Below are positions 22,522 through 33,973 of a stretch of 64,000 nt of DNA, piece after piece. Position 1 is the first letter of the stretch. The number at the start of each line of letters is the position of its first letter. Under the pieces are notes generated by a model that searched no databases, was not told the origin of the DNA, and saw only the letters and a program-made list of their open reading frames with translations. A program made the position numbers and the translations under genes. This DNA comes from Syncephalastrum monosporum B8922 (lineage: Eukaryota > Mucoromycota > Mucoromycetes > Mucorales > Syncephalastraceae), in assembly GCA_000697355.1 (NCBI GenBank), contig JNEN01000879.1, positions 1-64,000 of the forward strand. The letters are read 5' to 3'.

Positions 22522-25202
22522 ATGGATGAGACTACGCTCAGATATAGGAAGCCATTACCTGCTGCGCAGCCAACAGCAGAGGTTCATCACGACGACATAT
22601 TGGAAAAACCTCATGTACAAAAACGCAGTTCAATTTACTCTAAAACTGTCGCCTTGGCTGCTGTTGTCCTTGCTTCCATCATGACCACGTTCTACAGACT
22701 GTCACATCCAGACCAAGTTGTGTAAGCACGAAAGGGCTCATCTATTAGTGTTGTTGACCGCTGCATAGGTTTGACGAGGTCCATTTTGGAAAATTTGCTG
22801 GGTACTACCTGAAGCGCACCTATTATTTCGATGTTCATCCTCCTCTCGGCAAAATGATGAATGCCGCTGCTGGCTACCTTCTCGGCTTTGACGGGTTATA
22901 CGAGTTTGACGCAATTGGCGATAAGTATGCTGATCACGATGTACCATATATCGGCATGCGCGCCCTGCCCGCCGGCTTGAATGTGCTGAACACTGCGCTT
23001 ATTTTCGGCATCATGAATCAATCAGGCTATGCTACAATCACCTGTATGCTCACTGCAGCAATGTATCTGTTGGGTATAGAGTGTTATCTAGTAAGTATAA
23101 AGTTGGTGCTGACGACATTCATACTAGATAATGCGATGATAGCGCAGCAGCGCTTGATTCTACTCGATAGCGCCCTCATCTTTTACATGCTTGCGACTAT
23201 ATATTCGTATATTAATTTTTATAAGCTTCGTAGTCGGTATGTAATTCGAGAAGTATGAATACCTTTGCTATAACGAGCTTCCTGTAGGCCTTTCTCTCTA
23301 CCATGGTTCTCTTGGATGGTAATGACGGCAGTCGCAATGGGAATGACCCTAAGGTAATGAACTATTGTCAAAAAGGCACAGTGTGAACTAATATTTATCA
23401 CATCCACTAGTGTCAAAATGGTTGGACTTTTCTTGATTGGATCAATTGGATCAGTAATACTTGTCGACCTTTGGGATCTCTTGGATGCCAGACGGAATAT
23501 ATCACTGGTTTGTGAAGAGCGTAGGGAGACTCACAGAATAGCAACGACTCACATATTCCGCCTACTCTATTAGAAACGTCTGACTTGCCATATGTTAGTA
23601 AGAGCCGTCGTATTCACCATCGTGCCAACCGCTGTATACCTCTTTTGGTTTTACCTCCACTTTGCCATCCTGAGCCAGTCCGGACCCGGGGACGCGTATA
23701 TGAGCCCTCGATTTCAGTCATCCCTCGCTAACTCGCCCATCTCCATAAAATCCCTCGATATTCATTTTGGCGACGTTATCAATCTCCAACATGATGAAAC
23801 CGAGGCATATTTGGAGTCCAATGAAAATAGATATCCTTTACGGTACGAAGATGGACGCATTAGCAGTCAAGGTAAAATCAAAAGAAAGGAAGAAGTAACA
23901 CATGGCTCATCACTCTTTTAAATTATGAAGGATACCAAGTGACGGGCATGAGTGGTGAGCCAGATGATTATTGTTGGTGGCGTGTCGTGCGACCCGAGGA
24001 AGTGGGAGAAGCACCGTCCAACAAGCCTGTGCAGCACGGCGATGTTATCCAGCTGCAGCATGTCGCATCCAAACGTTACCTTCTGACACACGATGTAGCT
24101 TCGCCTACGATGCCCACCCACCAAGAGTTCACAACGGCAGACGAGGACGAAAAGAATAATACACATACCCATTTCAAGGTGCACCTGAACGACTATGCCA
24201 ATGGCCAGACCTGGCAGACGTACATGAAATCAGCACGGCTTGTGCACAGTAAGACCAGTGTGGCCCTTTGGACGCACAAGAAGACGCCCTTGCCCGAATG
24301 GGGACGAGGCCATCAGGAGGTCAACGGCAATAAGAACCCGACAGACAAGACCAACTTTTGGACGGCAAGAGAAATCCAAGGCAAAAATGGCACGTAACAA
24401 TGTAGCTAAAGCTAAATATGATCACTGACTGTCGCGTACAGCAACTGAGATAAACATGGTCAAGAAGAAGGACGTCGAACCACTCCCGTTCCTGTCCAAA
24501 TTTCTTGAACTGCAGCGAAAAATGTTCGTCCACAACAACCGCCTGACTAAACCTCACCCCTATCAGTCGACGCCCATTAACTGGCCGCTAATGACCAGAG
24601 GTATATCATACTGGTCAGACAAAGATACGCGGCAACAGGTGTACCTCCTCGGTAACGTGGCAGGCTGGTGGACTATGCTCTTCTCCAACACATTTGCTAT
24701 GGGTTTCTTCGTGGTGGATTTGCTGGCACAGCGCCGTGGTATAACTCTTTTTGATGAGCGTGAGTATCTTGATTGATAGCTGCATGTGTGTTTACTGTTT
24801 TCTTTAATGTGACTAGGAACCCGCCGTCGCTTTATCCGTTCAGCCGGATTCTTTCTTATTCTCTATGGCTTCCACTACTTGCCATTCTACGCCATGGGAC
24901 GGTCACTTTTTCTGCACCACTATCTTCCGGCAGCTACCTGCGGGTACCTTCTTTTGGGTTCCGTTTTCCAATTCTTGTTTATTCGGGGAGTAGACACAAG
25001 CTATGCTTCATGGACTTCCAGGGCATATATCTCCTTCAAGGCATATGCGGCAGCTGCGATCATTCTGGGACTGCAGTTATACGTGTACCTTTTATTGTCA
25101 CCTCTCACTTACGGCACACCTGGCCTTACGTTGGAGCAGCTTGAGGACCGCCAGCTGTTGAGGGGATGGCGCTTCCAACATATGGATAAAAGACATCTCT
25201 AA
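22522..25202 (+). CDS. PMT4: Protein O-mannosyltransferase, PMT4 family
   Basis: ER membrane enzyme transferring mannose from dolichyl-phosphate-mannose to Ser/Thr of secretory and cell-wall proteins. Nine exons: 22522-22721, 22769-23073, 23128-23236, 23288-23353, 23411-23507, 23574-23871, 23931-24389, 24442-24759 and 24817-25202 (745 aa). The first luminal loop has FDEVHFGKFAGYYLK and FDVHPPLGKM; the acidic DE pair and VHFG wording fit PMT4 and POMT1. Three MIR repeats follow (FGDVINLQH, YCWWRV, HGDVIQLQH...KRYLLTHD), then membrane helices. The 24390-24441 intron has no usable GT donor; a GC donor (AATG/gcacgt, or AAG/gcaaaa at 24381) is needed. An in-frame ATG 90 bp upstream (22432) is possible, but the leader there is C/T-rich. 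Its stop lies 4 bp from that of the convergent GH27 gene. Confidence 0.92.
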
Positions 25203-25206
25203 TTAT

Positions 25207-26830
25207 TTATTGAGGTCTATTGTATGACAAAAATAAAAGCTGACATTGTCCGGATCGCAGCCGTTTGGTATAACTCTTTTCATAAAGACCCATCTTTTCT
25301 CCTGTCCACACATCTTCAAGTTCAACTGCCGCAGCATTGATACCCAAATCAGCAAATTTGAGAGTTATCTCATAGCTCCAGCCGAGCATGAACGTATACG
25401 TGCTCGTATTGAAGAGCCCGACAACGATACGGCCGTCGGGCATAGTATGCCACCAGATCTGACGGCGATTGTGCCAAGCATTGCCGGAGCCGACAGGTCG
25501 CGCCATAACACCAGACTGGTGAATGGCAAGGATGTTCGGATGGGTAAGCATGGCGAGGTATTTGTCGGGTATCTTGCGCGGATCGGCTCCGATGCAGAAC
25601 ACTGAGCTGACCAGCGCCCAAAAGCTGATATATGTCTGCCGCACATCGTCGTTATCCAGACCATCGACACACTTGCCGTCGACTGTCATGCCAACCACTA
25701 CCACGTCCAAATCAATGTAGAAACCGTATGCACTGCCCACCACGCCAGTATCGACCCAGCGCGAGGCCTGCGTGATGCGCTGCATGACGCGATGGGAAGA
25801 TGTCATGGTACGCGTCGAGTAGGACTCGATATCAATGTAGACGCGTGCACCATTGCTAATTTCGGCCCATTCGTCGGCATAGGTAAAGTCCATAAACCAG
25901 GAGAGTTCCATCCAAATGTTGTGGCGTTCAAAAGCACGCGACATGGCTCGTAAACAGCGGCGGTTGTCCGGCGACTGATAGGGGGAAAACTGGTCACCGC
26001 CGCCAGGTCCGCAGCCGTCGACCTTGACAAAGCCGACACCCCACTCGGCGAATAAGTCCGCCATCGAGTCGTAATAAGCCTGTACCGCTTCTTGGGGTGC
26101 AGTCGGGTCTGGCATGAAAGTGGAGCCCTTGAAGCCATTGCCGTCCCGCTTCTCGGTGCAAATATCGCGTAAACGGTACTTTGTGCCCTTAATGGGATAG
26201 TTTGCTTCGTAGGCGTCCTCCCGAATGCCAGGTAAAATATAGATGCCAAGCTTGTGTCCGTTCTTGGCAAGATAGTCTGTCAAGTCTCGCAAACCGTGGG
26301 GAAATAGATCCTGTCGATACGTCCACCGACCATACTCGTCGCATGCCTCCGACCTTTGAAAGGCATTTGCTACGTTATTTTGGGAACAAATCCCTCGACT
26401 GTTTCTTACCAGCCGGAGTCCATGTTGATATACTGGTATTGGGGCATCTTGTGGCGCATGGCATCGGATATTTCGCGTATGGTCGCATCATTGAACCTAA
26501 ACAGATGTATGAGATCTCGCTGGGATATAATATTGCATTCTACCATGGGTTAACGTGCTTGCCACCGTAGCCAGGTACGTCGTCTAATATCTGGGTTGAC
26601 CACGTTGAAAAGCCAAGCAGCGGTTTACTCGTCCATTCTGCTTTCCTGATCGAAGCAACGGGAGCTCTCAGATGAGAATCAAGGATAATGATTGCGAATG
26701 GCGACCTACGTTATGATTTTCTTCTCTGTCTTCGGGGTAGACAGTGCGGAAGATGGTCGTGACATGAGTTTCCGCTTGCTTCTTCCAAAACAGTCGTTGA
26801 TGGTGAACACTTTGAGCGACTGGAACTGTT
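25207..26830 (-). CDS. Alpha-galactosidase-like glycoside hydrolase, family GH27 (5' end unresolved)
   Basis: Minus-strand exons that can be joined in frame: 26664-26544, 26496-26410 and 26353-25207, preceded by a probable exon ending at 26706 (41-bp intron 26705-26665). The barrel begins SKPLLGFSTWSTQ, then GYGGKH, INMDSGW, DLFPHGLRDLTDYL and KLGIYILPG. The predicted nucleophile is the Asp in FVKVDGCG; the acid/base region is probably YIDLDVVVVG. The final part forms a beta-sandwich ending LLFLSYNRPQ. The upstream exon encodes TVPVAQSVHHQRLFW and a hydrophilic stretch, but no ATG or signal peptide is visible in that frame, so the true start lies in a further 5' exon or is lost. The start coordinate given is approximate. 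Substrate specificity is not predictable. Confidence 0.75.
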
Positions 26831-26869
26831 AACAAAGGGCCAGCATGCGTTCTGTTGAGAAAACAACCT

Positions 26870-28432
26870 AAATTAAATGCGTGGAGGATACACAACAACA
26901 ACGAAAGCTAGATATGATGTAATCACGAACGCGTTGTTGAACCTCCTTCTCTCTCTCTCTCTTCTTTTTTTGTTTGATCCATGGACTTTTCCGCCTTTTC
27001 CGCGAGTTTGTTGCACAGATCACAGTGCATGGCTGCGTTAACATGCATTCCATATTTCGGTCTGCTCTCATCACTACACACACTATATGACAAAACTCTT
27101 GCTGCGTGGTCACTTTCACTCCTTTTATTGCATCATCGGCGTGATCTATTATGTTCCAGTTTTAAAGAGATCATTTACTAACTGAATATTTTTGGCCTTC
27201 TTTCCTTTGTACATTGTTGAGACTATTTTAGCCAGTATGCATGAGGTCTAAAAGCACGAAAAACAGGGTTGTGAGCGATCCTCGTCCCGATTAGTAGAAA
27301 AAAAATGGAGGATGTGCTCTAACTACAAGACGCATGCTATAAAGCACGATGTGTTTGATAGGATAACATGGATTCTGCACTGTGTCACACAATTGACAAA
27401 AGCGACTATTCCAGCAAAGCACGTCTGTAGCCGGATTTTAGGATGGTAGCACAAGTTACGACTCGATCCAGTTTTATCTTATTTGACCACCTTGGCATGA
27501 ACATGCTATCCTGGAAGCTTATTCAGAATCTATTGTCATCTACACTGTACGTGGACGACAAATCATAGACTTCCCTGCTTTTACGCACATTGGGAGACAT
27601 TGTAATTTCGGCGAGACAACGCTGTCAATGGTACAGTAACCCAGTCACGATGACCAGAAGATTTAACAAGTTTAATCACTATGGTATTCTTTGACACCTT
27701 TGCCGTAGCGACTTTTGAATAATAAAACGGTTCCTAGGATGAAATATGCATAGTTTTGAAGGGCCAGTCGAAGTCTCTCGGGGCTCGCCCGCGAAGAATG
27801 ATTTTATTCGATACTCGTCTCATGTCGACCGATGAATTTTTATGTTACTGAGCAATAAACTGCCTAAATACGAAAGAAAAAAACTATCCTTGAAAGCAAC
27901 GATTGAATTCATGTCCGTGGATCACGGCGCGGTCTCGATATATTGAGCAAATACTACCTGTGTACAATCGTATTTTTATTCGCTTCTGTTCGATAAGTAT
28001 AAAACAATGCTTAAAAGTCCTAGACGGATCTAAATGCAGGCTACGCCTGAAACCGGGATCATACAAGAAGAGCAATGAACTATTGTGTGACCCAACTCGA
28101 GCCGCTCTGGATGGAAATAGATCCTCGCATTATGTTGTCTGTACGACTTGTTCTAATCTACAGTGGCTTCTTATATACCCATACACATCATCGCATGCGA
28201 GTAGACGACAAAATGGTATGGGCAAAACCAGGAAGGCTTGCACTTTGGTGTAACGTGAGCCGAGACGACGAAATGACCGGCGAATTAAAAAAAATTTCAG
28301 GGGTAAAAGTAATGTCTCAGTAGGGCTACACAGCATAGGCGCTCTTGTCGGAATTTATCGATATAGGTGCAAAAGATAGTAGCTCTAAGAAAAGAAGAAA
28401 GAAAAACGAGTTGTGGAGGAGTGGTAGAAGAT
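26870..28432. other. AT-rich spacer with no recognisable protein gene
   Basis: About 1.6 kb upstream of the GH27 gene. Frames are short and random. It may include the missing 5' exon of GH27 in its first part. Confidence 0.45.
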
Positions 28433-28441
28433 AAAAAAAAA
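28433..28441 (-). terminator. RNA polymerase III terminator of U6
   Basis: A run of nine T on the minus strand directly after the U6 3' hairpin. Confidence 0.8.
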
Positions 28442-28498
28442 TGTGCACCGAAGTGCGATCCAACTCAGAAGTATTAGTGTCATCCTTGTGCAGGGGCC

Positions 28499-28529
<31 letters not shown>

Positions 28530-28555
28530 TGTAGATGACAGAGGGTCCGAAGACC
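28442..28555 (-). ncRNA. U6: U6 spliceosomal snRNA
   Basis: Catalytic-core snRNA of the spliceosome, read on the minus strand. The 5' end folds as GGUC-UUCG-GACC, like the fission yeast GAUCUUCGGAUC stem. The invariant core follows: AUUGGAACGAUACAGAGAAG containing the ACAGAGA box, then UUAGCAUGGCCCCUGC and ACAAGGAUGACAC (internal stem-loop). The 3' part ends in a second perfect hairpin GCAC-UUCG-GUGC (plus-strand 28444-28455) and a T9 terminator. There is no intron in the core, unlike the U6 genes of some fungi. A TATA box lies about 32-39 bp upstream. Ends are set by the hairpin and T run and may be off by one or two bases. Confidence 0.95.
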
Positions 28556-28586
28556 ATGTCAATTTTTTCCACTTTTGGTCCCGCTG

Positions 28587-28594
28587 CTTATATA
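28587..28594 (-). promoter_or_regulatory. TATA box of the U6 gene
   Basis: TATATAAG on the minus strand, ending 31 bp before the U6 5' hairpin, the usual place for a polymerase III U6 TATA element. Confidence 0.7.
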
Positions 28595-29723
28595 CCCTTT
28601 TTTTTTGAAATTAATCAGAATTGTGGGTAAACTCTTAATACCTTCTTTTTTTACCATTTCCAAATCACTTTAATATATAACTGGAACATAAAAATACTGT
28701 ACAGTATGTAGAAAATTTCGCTTTATTTATTGATATATATATTACAGCTATATTCGAGTTATAGTAGGACGCACATAAAAAAGAATTGAAAAATATATCC
28801 ATAGGTAGAGAAACACTATAGAAATTAGGACCTGCAGCTGAAAATCTTTTGCAGTGCGGTATAATTAAGAAAAGGCAGAGGAAAGATAGCTGTCTTCTTC
28901 CAAAAAAAGAAAGTCACGTCACCAAGAGTAATGATTTAAATTGCCGCCGACCTATAGTCGAAAGCTTGCCTGCACAAATGGAAACGTATGTCAAGGGGAA
29001 GGGTACCTTGAGATTATATATGAATTATAACTCCTTCTCTTTTTCCATCAGCACAACCTGTACGTACTGCAAACGCTGAGTGATGTAGCGAGCTAGCAGC
29101 CTCGTAGACGTGGATTCGTTAATCCATAGTCGAGCGGAGGGCATTTATCCGCACTGCTTGACCAGCAGAAGCGAGCTAATTCATCATCGATAGAAAGACA
29201 TATTTGGCTGGTGTCATCTGCTTGCCAGTCTTATTTAGCCTGTGAAGAATGCCCGCAGCCTTTGAATAATTTAGTTTTTCGCACAGACGACCAAGCAATG
29301 TCGCAAGTTCAAGAAGCGGAGCCCCTACAATTCAATATCAGCGGCTTTCCGGTTCAATTCCACCGCACCAACCATTTGGCGGACTCACCTCTTACAGGAG
29401 GGTCTACACACGAAACTTCGTACATCTACGTGTTGTAAAGGGGTACTACTTCGTTTGCCACAAAGACCGCACCGTAAATAAGATACACCCCGCCCCTTGC
29501 TCGCTCTAGATGCTCCTTAGGACTTCTTAAATGGACGGACTTTCTCGCGGTATAATTAAATTCGATGCAGAGTTTTGCTCGTTCTGCACAAGGAGTGAAA
29601 CCTGCCGAGTCACGCAAACTGAGAAAGTTTGAACGCGACCTAATTTTTTGTCTTTTAGTTCGACATCACACGCGCATATACGTTCCCTTCCACTTTTCAC
29701 TTAGTTTTCTGTTTTCACCTTTT
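28595..29723. other. AT-rich spacer upstream of the first BRE4-family gene
   Basis: About 1.1 kb, very AT-rich from 28600 to 28850. A few 60-75-codon frames without motifs. A T-loop-like GGTTCAATTCC at about 29354 does not sit in a tRNA cloverleaf. The last 100 bp form a T-rich leader. Confidence 0.45.
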
Positions 29724-32700
29724 ATGGAAGATATAAACTTGGAACGAAAAGAAAGCGAAGCTTTCTCGTCCCAAACAAACGGTGATCCTGCTGATGATAC
29801 ATCACGCTTGTATAACCGGCGAAAAAGCAAAACCGAATCATCGTCCGCGGACGAGAGCGAAGGCGACAAAACCCAACAGCATGACCCGGCCGCTACAAAA
29901 GACAACACATCCAAGAAGATGGGGTGGTTGAACGCACTGCGTCCTCCACCGTTTGCTCAAATGCGAAAAACGATCAAAGTCTCGATTGCTCTGTTGATAG
30001 CGTTGGTCATGACGCTCGACGACCGGTGTCGGGAAGCTGTCGGTTCAGGATCCCTGCTCGTGTGTATTGTTCTTGTTTTCTATTTTCCTTCTCGGACTGT
30101 CGGTATGTCACTATAAAAAAGAAAGCATGCGTATCTTCTGTATGATTATGCTTACCTTTTATTTCTTTCCTCGAATTGCAGGCGTTGTATTGGAGGCAAG
30201 AAAATTTTGTCGGCATTTTTGGATGCGTCTATTTTTTTTTTTTTTTGCGGAGCTGGTCGTTGATGTGAGTATGACATGGTATAGGATGTGATAATCGGCA
30301 CTTTCGGTGCTCTTCTGGGGGCTGCTTGGAGTTTCCTGGGTTTGTACAACACTGATCAATTCCTTTCATGGCGTGTACTGACTTTTTTTTTGCTTTATGC
30401 AGGCATGTACCTCGCCAATTTAGCTCGGGACAAAACCAATCCGTCTCCCGTCCAGCCCAAATCAAGCGCCGTCTTTGCCTTCTTCCTTTTCATTGCCTCT
30501 TTCGTATTGACATATTTCCGGATCAAGTTCGCGAGGAGTAAGTGTCGTTGTCGGAATGAATACAGACAATCTAGGATTGCCGGATGAAGTATGAAAAATG
30601 GTGCTGATGAGAGGATTTTAATAGCCAATTTTGCATGCATTAATGCTTCGATTCTCGTCGCTGTAAGTGATTCATACTATCCGCACGACTGACAATCCAC
30701 TCACGAGCGAGCTCCATAGTTTACCATGACGCAAGGCTCCATTATCAATGCATTTGCACCTACCATGATTGTGAGCATAAATTGACACCGCACCAAGTAC
30801 GCCATGCTAACTCTATATTCAGTGGACATTCTTGACGCCTATTGCATTAGGCGGAGCAATCGCACTCGGTGTATCTGCTTTTATCTGGCCCGATGACAGC
30901 GTCAGCAATTATATGGCTGTTTTGAACAAGACCCTCGGTGGCTATAATGATTTCTTCAAGGAGCATACACATGCCATGCTCGAGACATCCTCTGACTCGC
31001 TCAACACAACTCTGCCTTCCTTGCATGAACACCTGCAGAGCAGTATACTTCTCTTGATCGACTGCAAACGAGCCGTGCGGCGTGAGATTTTATTTTCACG
31101 CCTCAACGGAGAAGATGTCAGCCGTCTGACCAAAATCACAAAGACGCTTCGATCGCCTCTTCACGGCATTGGACTGAGTTGGGTCCTGAAGAAAGAACTA
31201 CTCACAACGACGCCGGATACGTTTGAAGATATGCCTGAAGCATTGCAAAACGATAGGGTTGAGCTCCGCGCAGGGATTCAACAAGTTCATGCGTCCTATC
31301 AGCAAATCTCTCACACATGTCATGAAGCCATGGGCGAATGTCTTGAGCGCTTGAAGCCATTCAGCGGTAATGCAGGTCGTACTACCCTTAATAGCATCTT
31401 GTGGCCCTTTCCGCGACTCTTTTCGAGCGCATGGTTTAAATCGAACAATACACCCGAAAACGAGAAGGCGCATACGACCGCACAGCAGCTCGAGGAAGCC
31501 ATCCAACGGCTGGATAAACAGGCGGGGGACGCTGTATACCAACTTATCGAGAAGCACCACGACAAGGACGACCTGGACAAATTCAAGTCGGCCCACCATG
31601 GAATGTACATTATGATGCTCTACCGCTACAGTCTACGCGAATATACCCACTGCGTGGCATCCCTGCTCGAGTTTGTAGAGGACATAGAGACCACCCGCAG
31701 GTCAAAACGCCTCTGGTTTCCTCGACTTCGAAAGTGTTTCCGTAGCAGCACAGAGGTCGATCCCAACATTGGCGGTGACACGGGCGAATACGGCCAAGAT
31801 GGAGCTATGATGCATGACCTGACCCTAGTACGCACCAATACCCGAAACGATGATCTTCTCGAAAACAACGATGGTGGCGAACGCTCTGCATTTGTCAAGG
31901 CATCTGGTAGACTTTATTATCGCGACCCCGATGTGGACCCACCGTCGACCCCGTTCCAAAATTTCTGCTACAGCCTTTACAAGCTCACCAACTGGTTCCT
32001 TGAGGTCGATACGTTCTTCTCTTTCAAGACGGCTGTTGGTGTGGTGATGCTGGCTGTACCTGCTTATCTTGTGGAGAGCGTCACCTGGTACTTCACTTGG
32101 CGTGGTCAGTGGGCCATGATAACACTCATGCTCTGGATGTATCCTATGAATGGCATGTTCTTTTACTCGTAAGTCGTTCTGTGTTAACGTGCCGGTCTAT
32201 TTCCTACTTACTTACTTTCGAATATAGGACCATAATGCGTGTACTGGGCACCGTGCTCGGTGGCGTATTGGGCATCATTATCTGGGAGATGACCACCGGC
32301 AATCCTTACGGTATCGCTGTCGTCTTCTTTGCGGTCTTTCTCCTCGTTTATCACGTCTTCCTCACCAAACCGCCATTACGTATGCTTGCCATAATGGTAA
32401 TGATTACGAGCTTACTTGTAGTCATCTACGAACATAACTATGTGGTTACGCATGATCCATCTGCTGAGCCAGTATGGACCGTGGCCGGCAAGGTATACAG
32501 AGAGAAAAAGAAAACACTGTACAAGCCATATTCTAACATAAACTTCAGAGAATGCTTCTTGTTATCATCGGTATCGCGGCTTGCACGCTTCTTTCCGTCT
32601 TTCCTGCGCCTGTAACAGGTCGTGTTGAGCTCCGTCGTCGTCTGGCACGAACCCTTCGCGATCTTGGTCGCCTCTACGGCGTTCTAACCGCCCATTTCAT

Positions 32701-33342
32701 TACGCCGTCTCTGTCCGACAAGCATGCCACAAAGGAGCAAATCAAGGCGTTTCGCAAGCTCGCGCTGGCGATCCAGCGCCAGATCGGCGATGAGCGCACC
32801 TTCTTGAAGCTTGCCGTATTTGAACCACCTATGCGTGGCAAGTTCCCTGCCGCCAAATATCAGATCCTGGTTGACAAGGTTGAGAACATGGCCGATCTGG
32901 TTGTCCTGATGGTAAGTTGTCTGCTTCTAGCTGTAAAATGTCGCTCCATATCATCTGACTTTTGTTTCCCTAGGCCGAGACATTGAGTAAAGTGGAACCT
33001 CGACAGCAGAAGCGCATCGCACTTACAGTCACGCGTGAGCGCAGAGACTATATCGGTTCGGTCATGACTACCTTGAAGATGATGGCTACGACTCTGGCAG
33101 CCAAGATGTCGATGCCGCCCTACATGATGACACCGGCCGAGGCTCGCGGACGGTATTTGGAAGAGCTACGACGGCATGTGAACGCACGACCTGAGGATCT
33201 CAACAATCCATCTATGCTCGCCCTTGGTACCTATCTTGCAGCCAGCACTACATTCACTTCAGAACTCCAAGCCTTGTTGGACACCGTAGAGGAGCTCGTG
33301 GGCGTTGAAGATCCTGAGGAATGGCTACGCCTCCATGTATGA
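29724..33342 (+). CDS. BRE4 / DUF2421-type membrane protein, copy A of a tandem pair
   Basis: Large integral membrane protein of the fungal family linked to brefeldin A sensitivity (putative ER transporter, aromatic-acid exporter-like N-terminal domain plus DUF2421). Ten exons: 29724-30102, 30182-30195, 30285-30339, 30403-30537, 30625-30662, 30720-30770, 30823-32168, 32228-32492, 32549-32911 and 32974-33342 (1,004 aa). A charged, disordered N-terminus precedes helices beginning RKTIKVSIALLIALVM; a long soluble middle with SPLHGIGLSWVLKKELL follows, then a second helix block (TIMRVLGTVLGG...) and a helical tail with RVELRRRLARTLRDLGRLYG. Exon 2 is 14 nt. Intron 2 has a GC donor (GGAG/gcaaga); the frame closes only with it. 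Copy B at 33974 aligns exon by exon. Confidence 0.88.
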
Positions 33343-33973
33343 AAGCGAACGAACTGTCTTATTTACTACATCATATCGCATTAATATATTCCGTCATATT
33401 CTCCCGCTGTAAATCCGGCTCATACATTTATCTTACGTCTTACTTGGCAAATTGAAAATGATCTTTTGACGAACCCACTACATATACGTATACATCTCCG
33501 GGTTTTGCTTTCGCATTTGGTACTGGATGACTAAAGGCTTTACTGCAAAAGAATAATAACGGACATGAACATGATTAGATATGAGAAAGGCAGCGACGAC
33601 AAGTATTCAGTTGGATGTGTTTTTCCGTGTTTCCATTAACAAATGATGATCTAATCATAGCGCCATTGTCAGTACTTGCTTTAGCGCCATCCAGATAACC
33701 TACGGGACGCCACTAAAGGGTGAGACAAAAAATAAGCTGAATGCAGCCTAGAGACCGCCCGCCTTTTTGCCTGACTAAGTGATTTTATGGATGATCGGAA
33801 ACAGCTAGCCGAACCAAAATTACCGCTGAGTGTTAATTTCTGCAGCGATTGTACTCATGCCGGCAGCGGTGTGGCCTGAGCTTTGACGTTCTTTGCTTCA
33901 TATTTTGAGAGCAAACAAGCTTTTTTCTTTCGCTTTTCCTTACCATTTTTTTTAACTTTACCATTTTTGTTCT
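33343..33973. other. Spacer between the tandem BRE4-family genes
   Basis: 630 bp with no coding potential; the 3' UTR of copy A and the promoter of copy B. A T-rich leader precedes the copy B ATG, as in copy A. Confidence 0.55.

Noticed and set aside
29350..29370. GGTTCAATTCC, resembling a tRNA T-loop
   Set aside because: No matching D-arm, anticodon arm or acceptor stem can be drawn around it.
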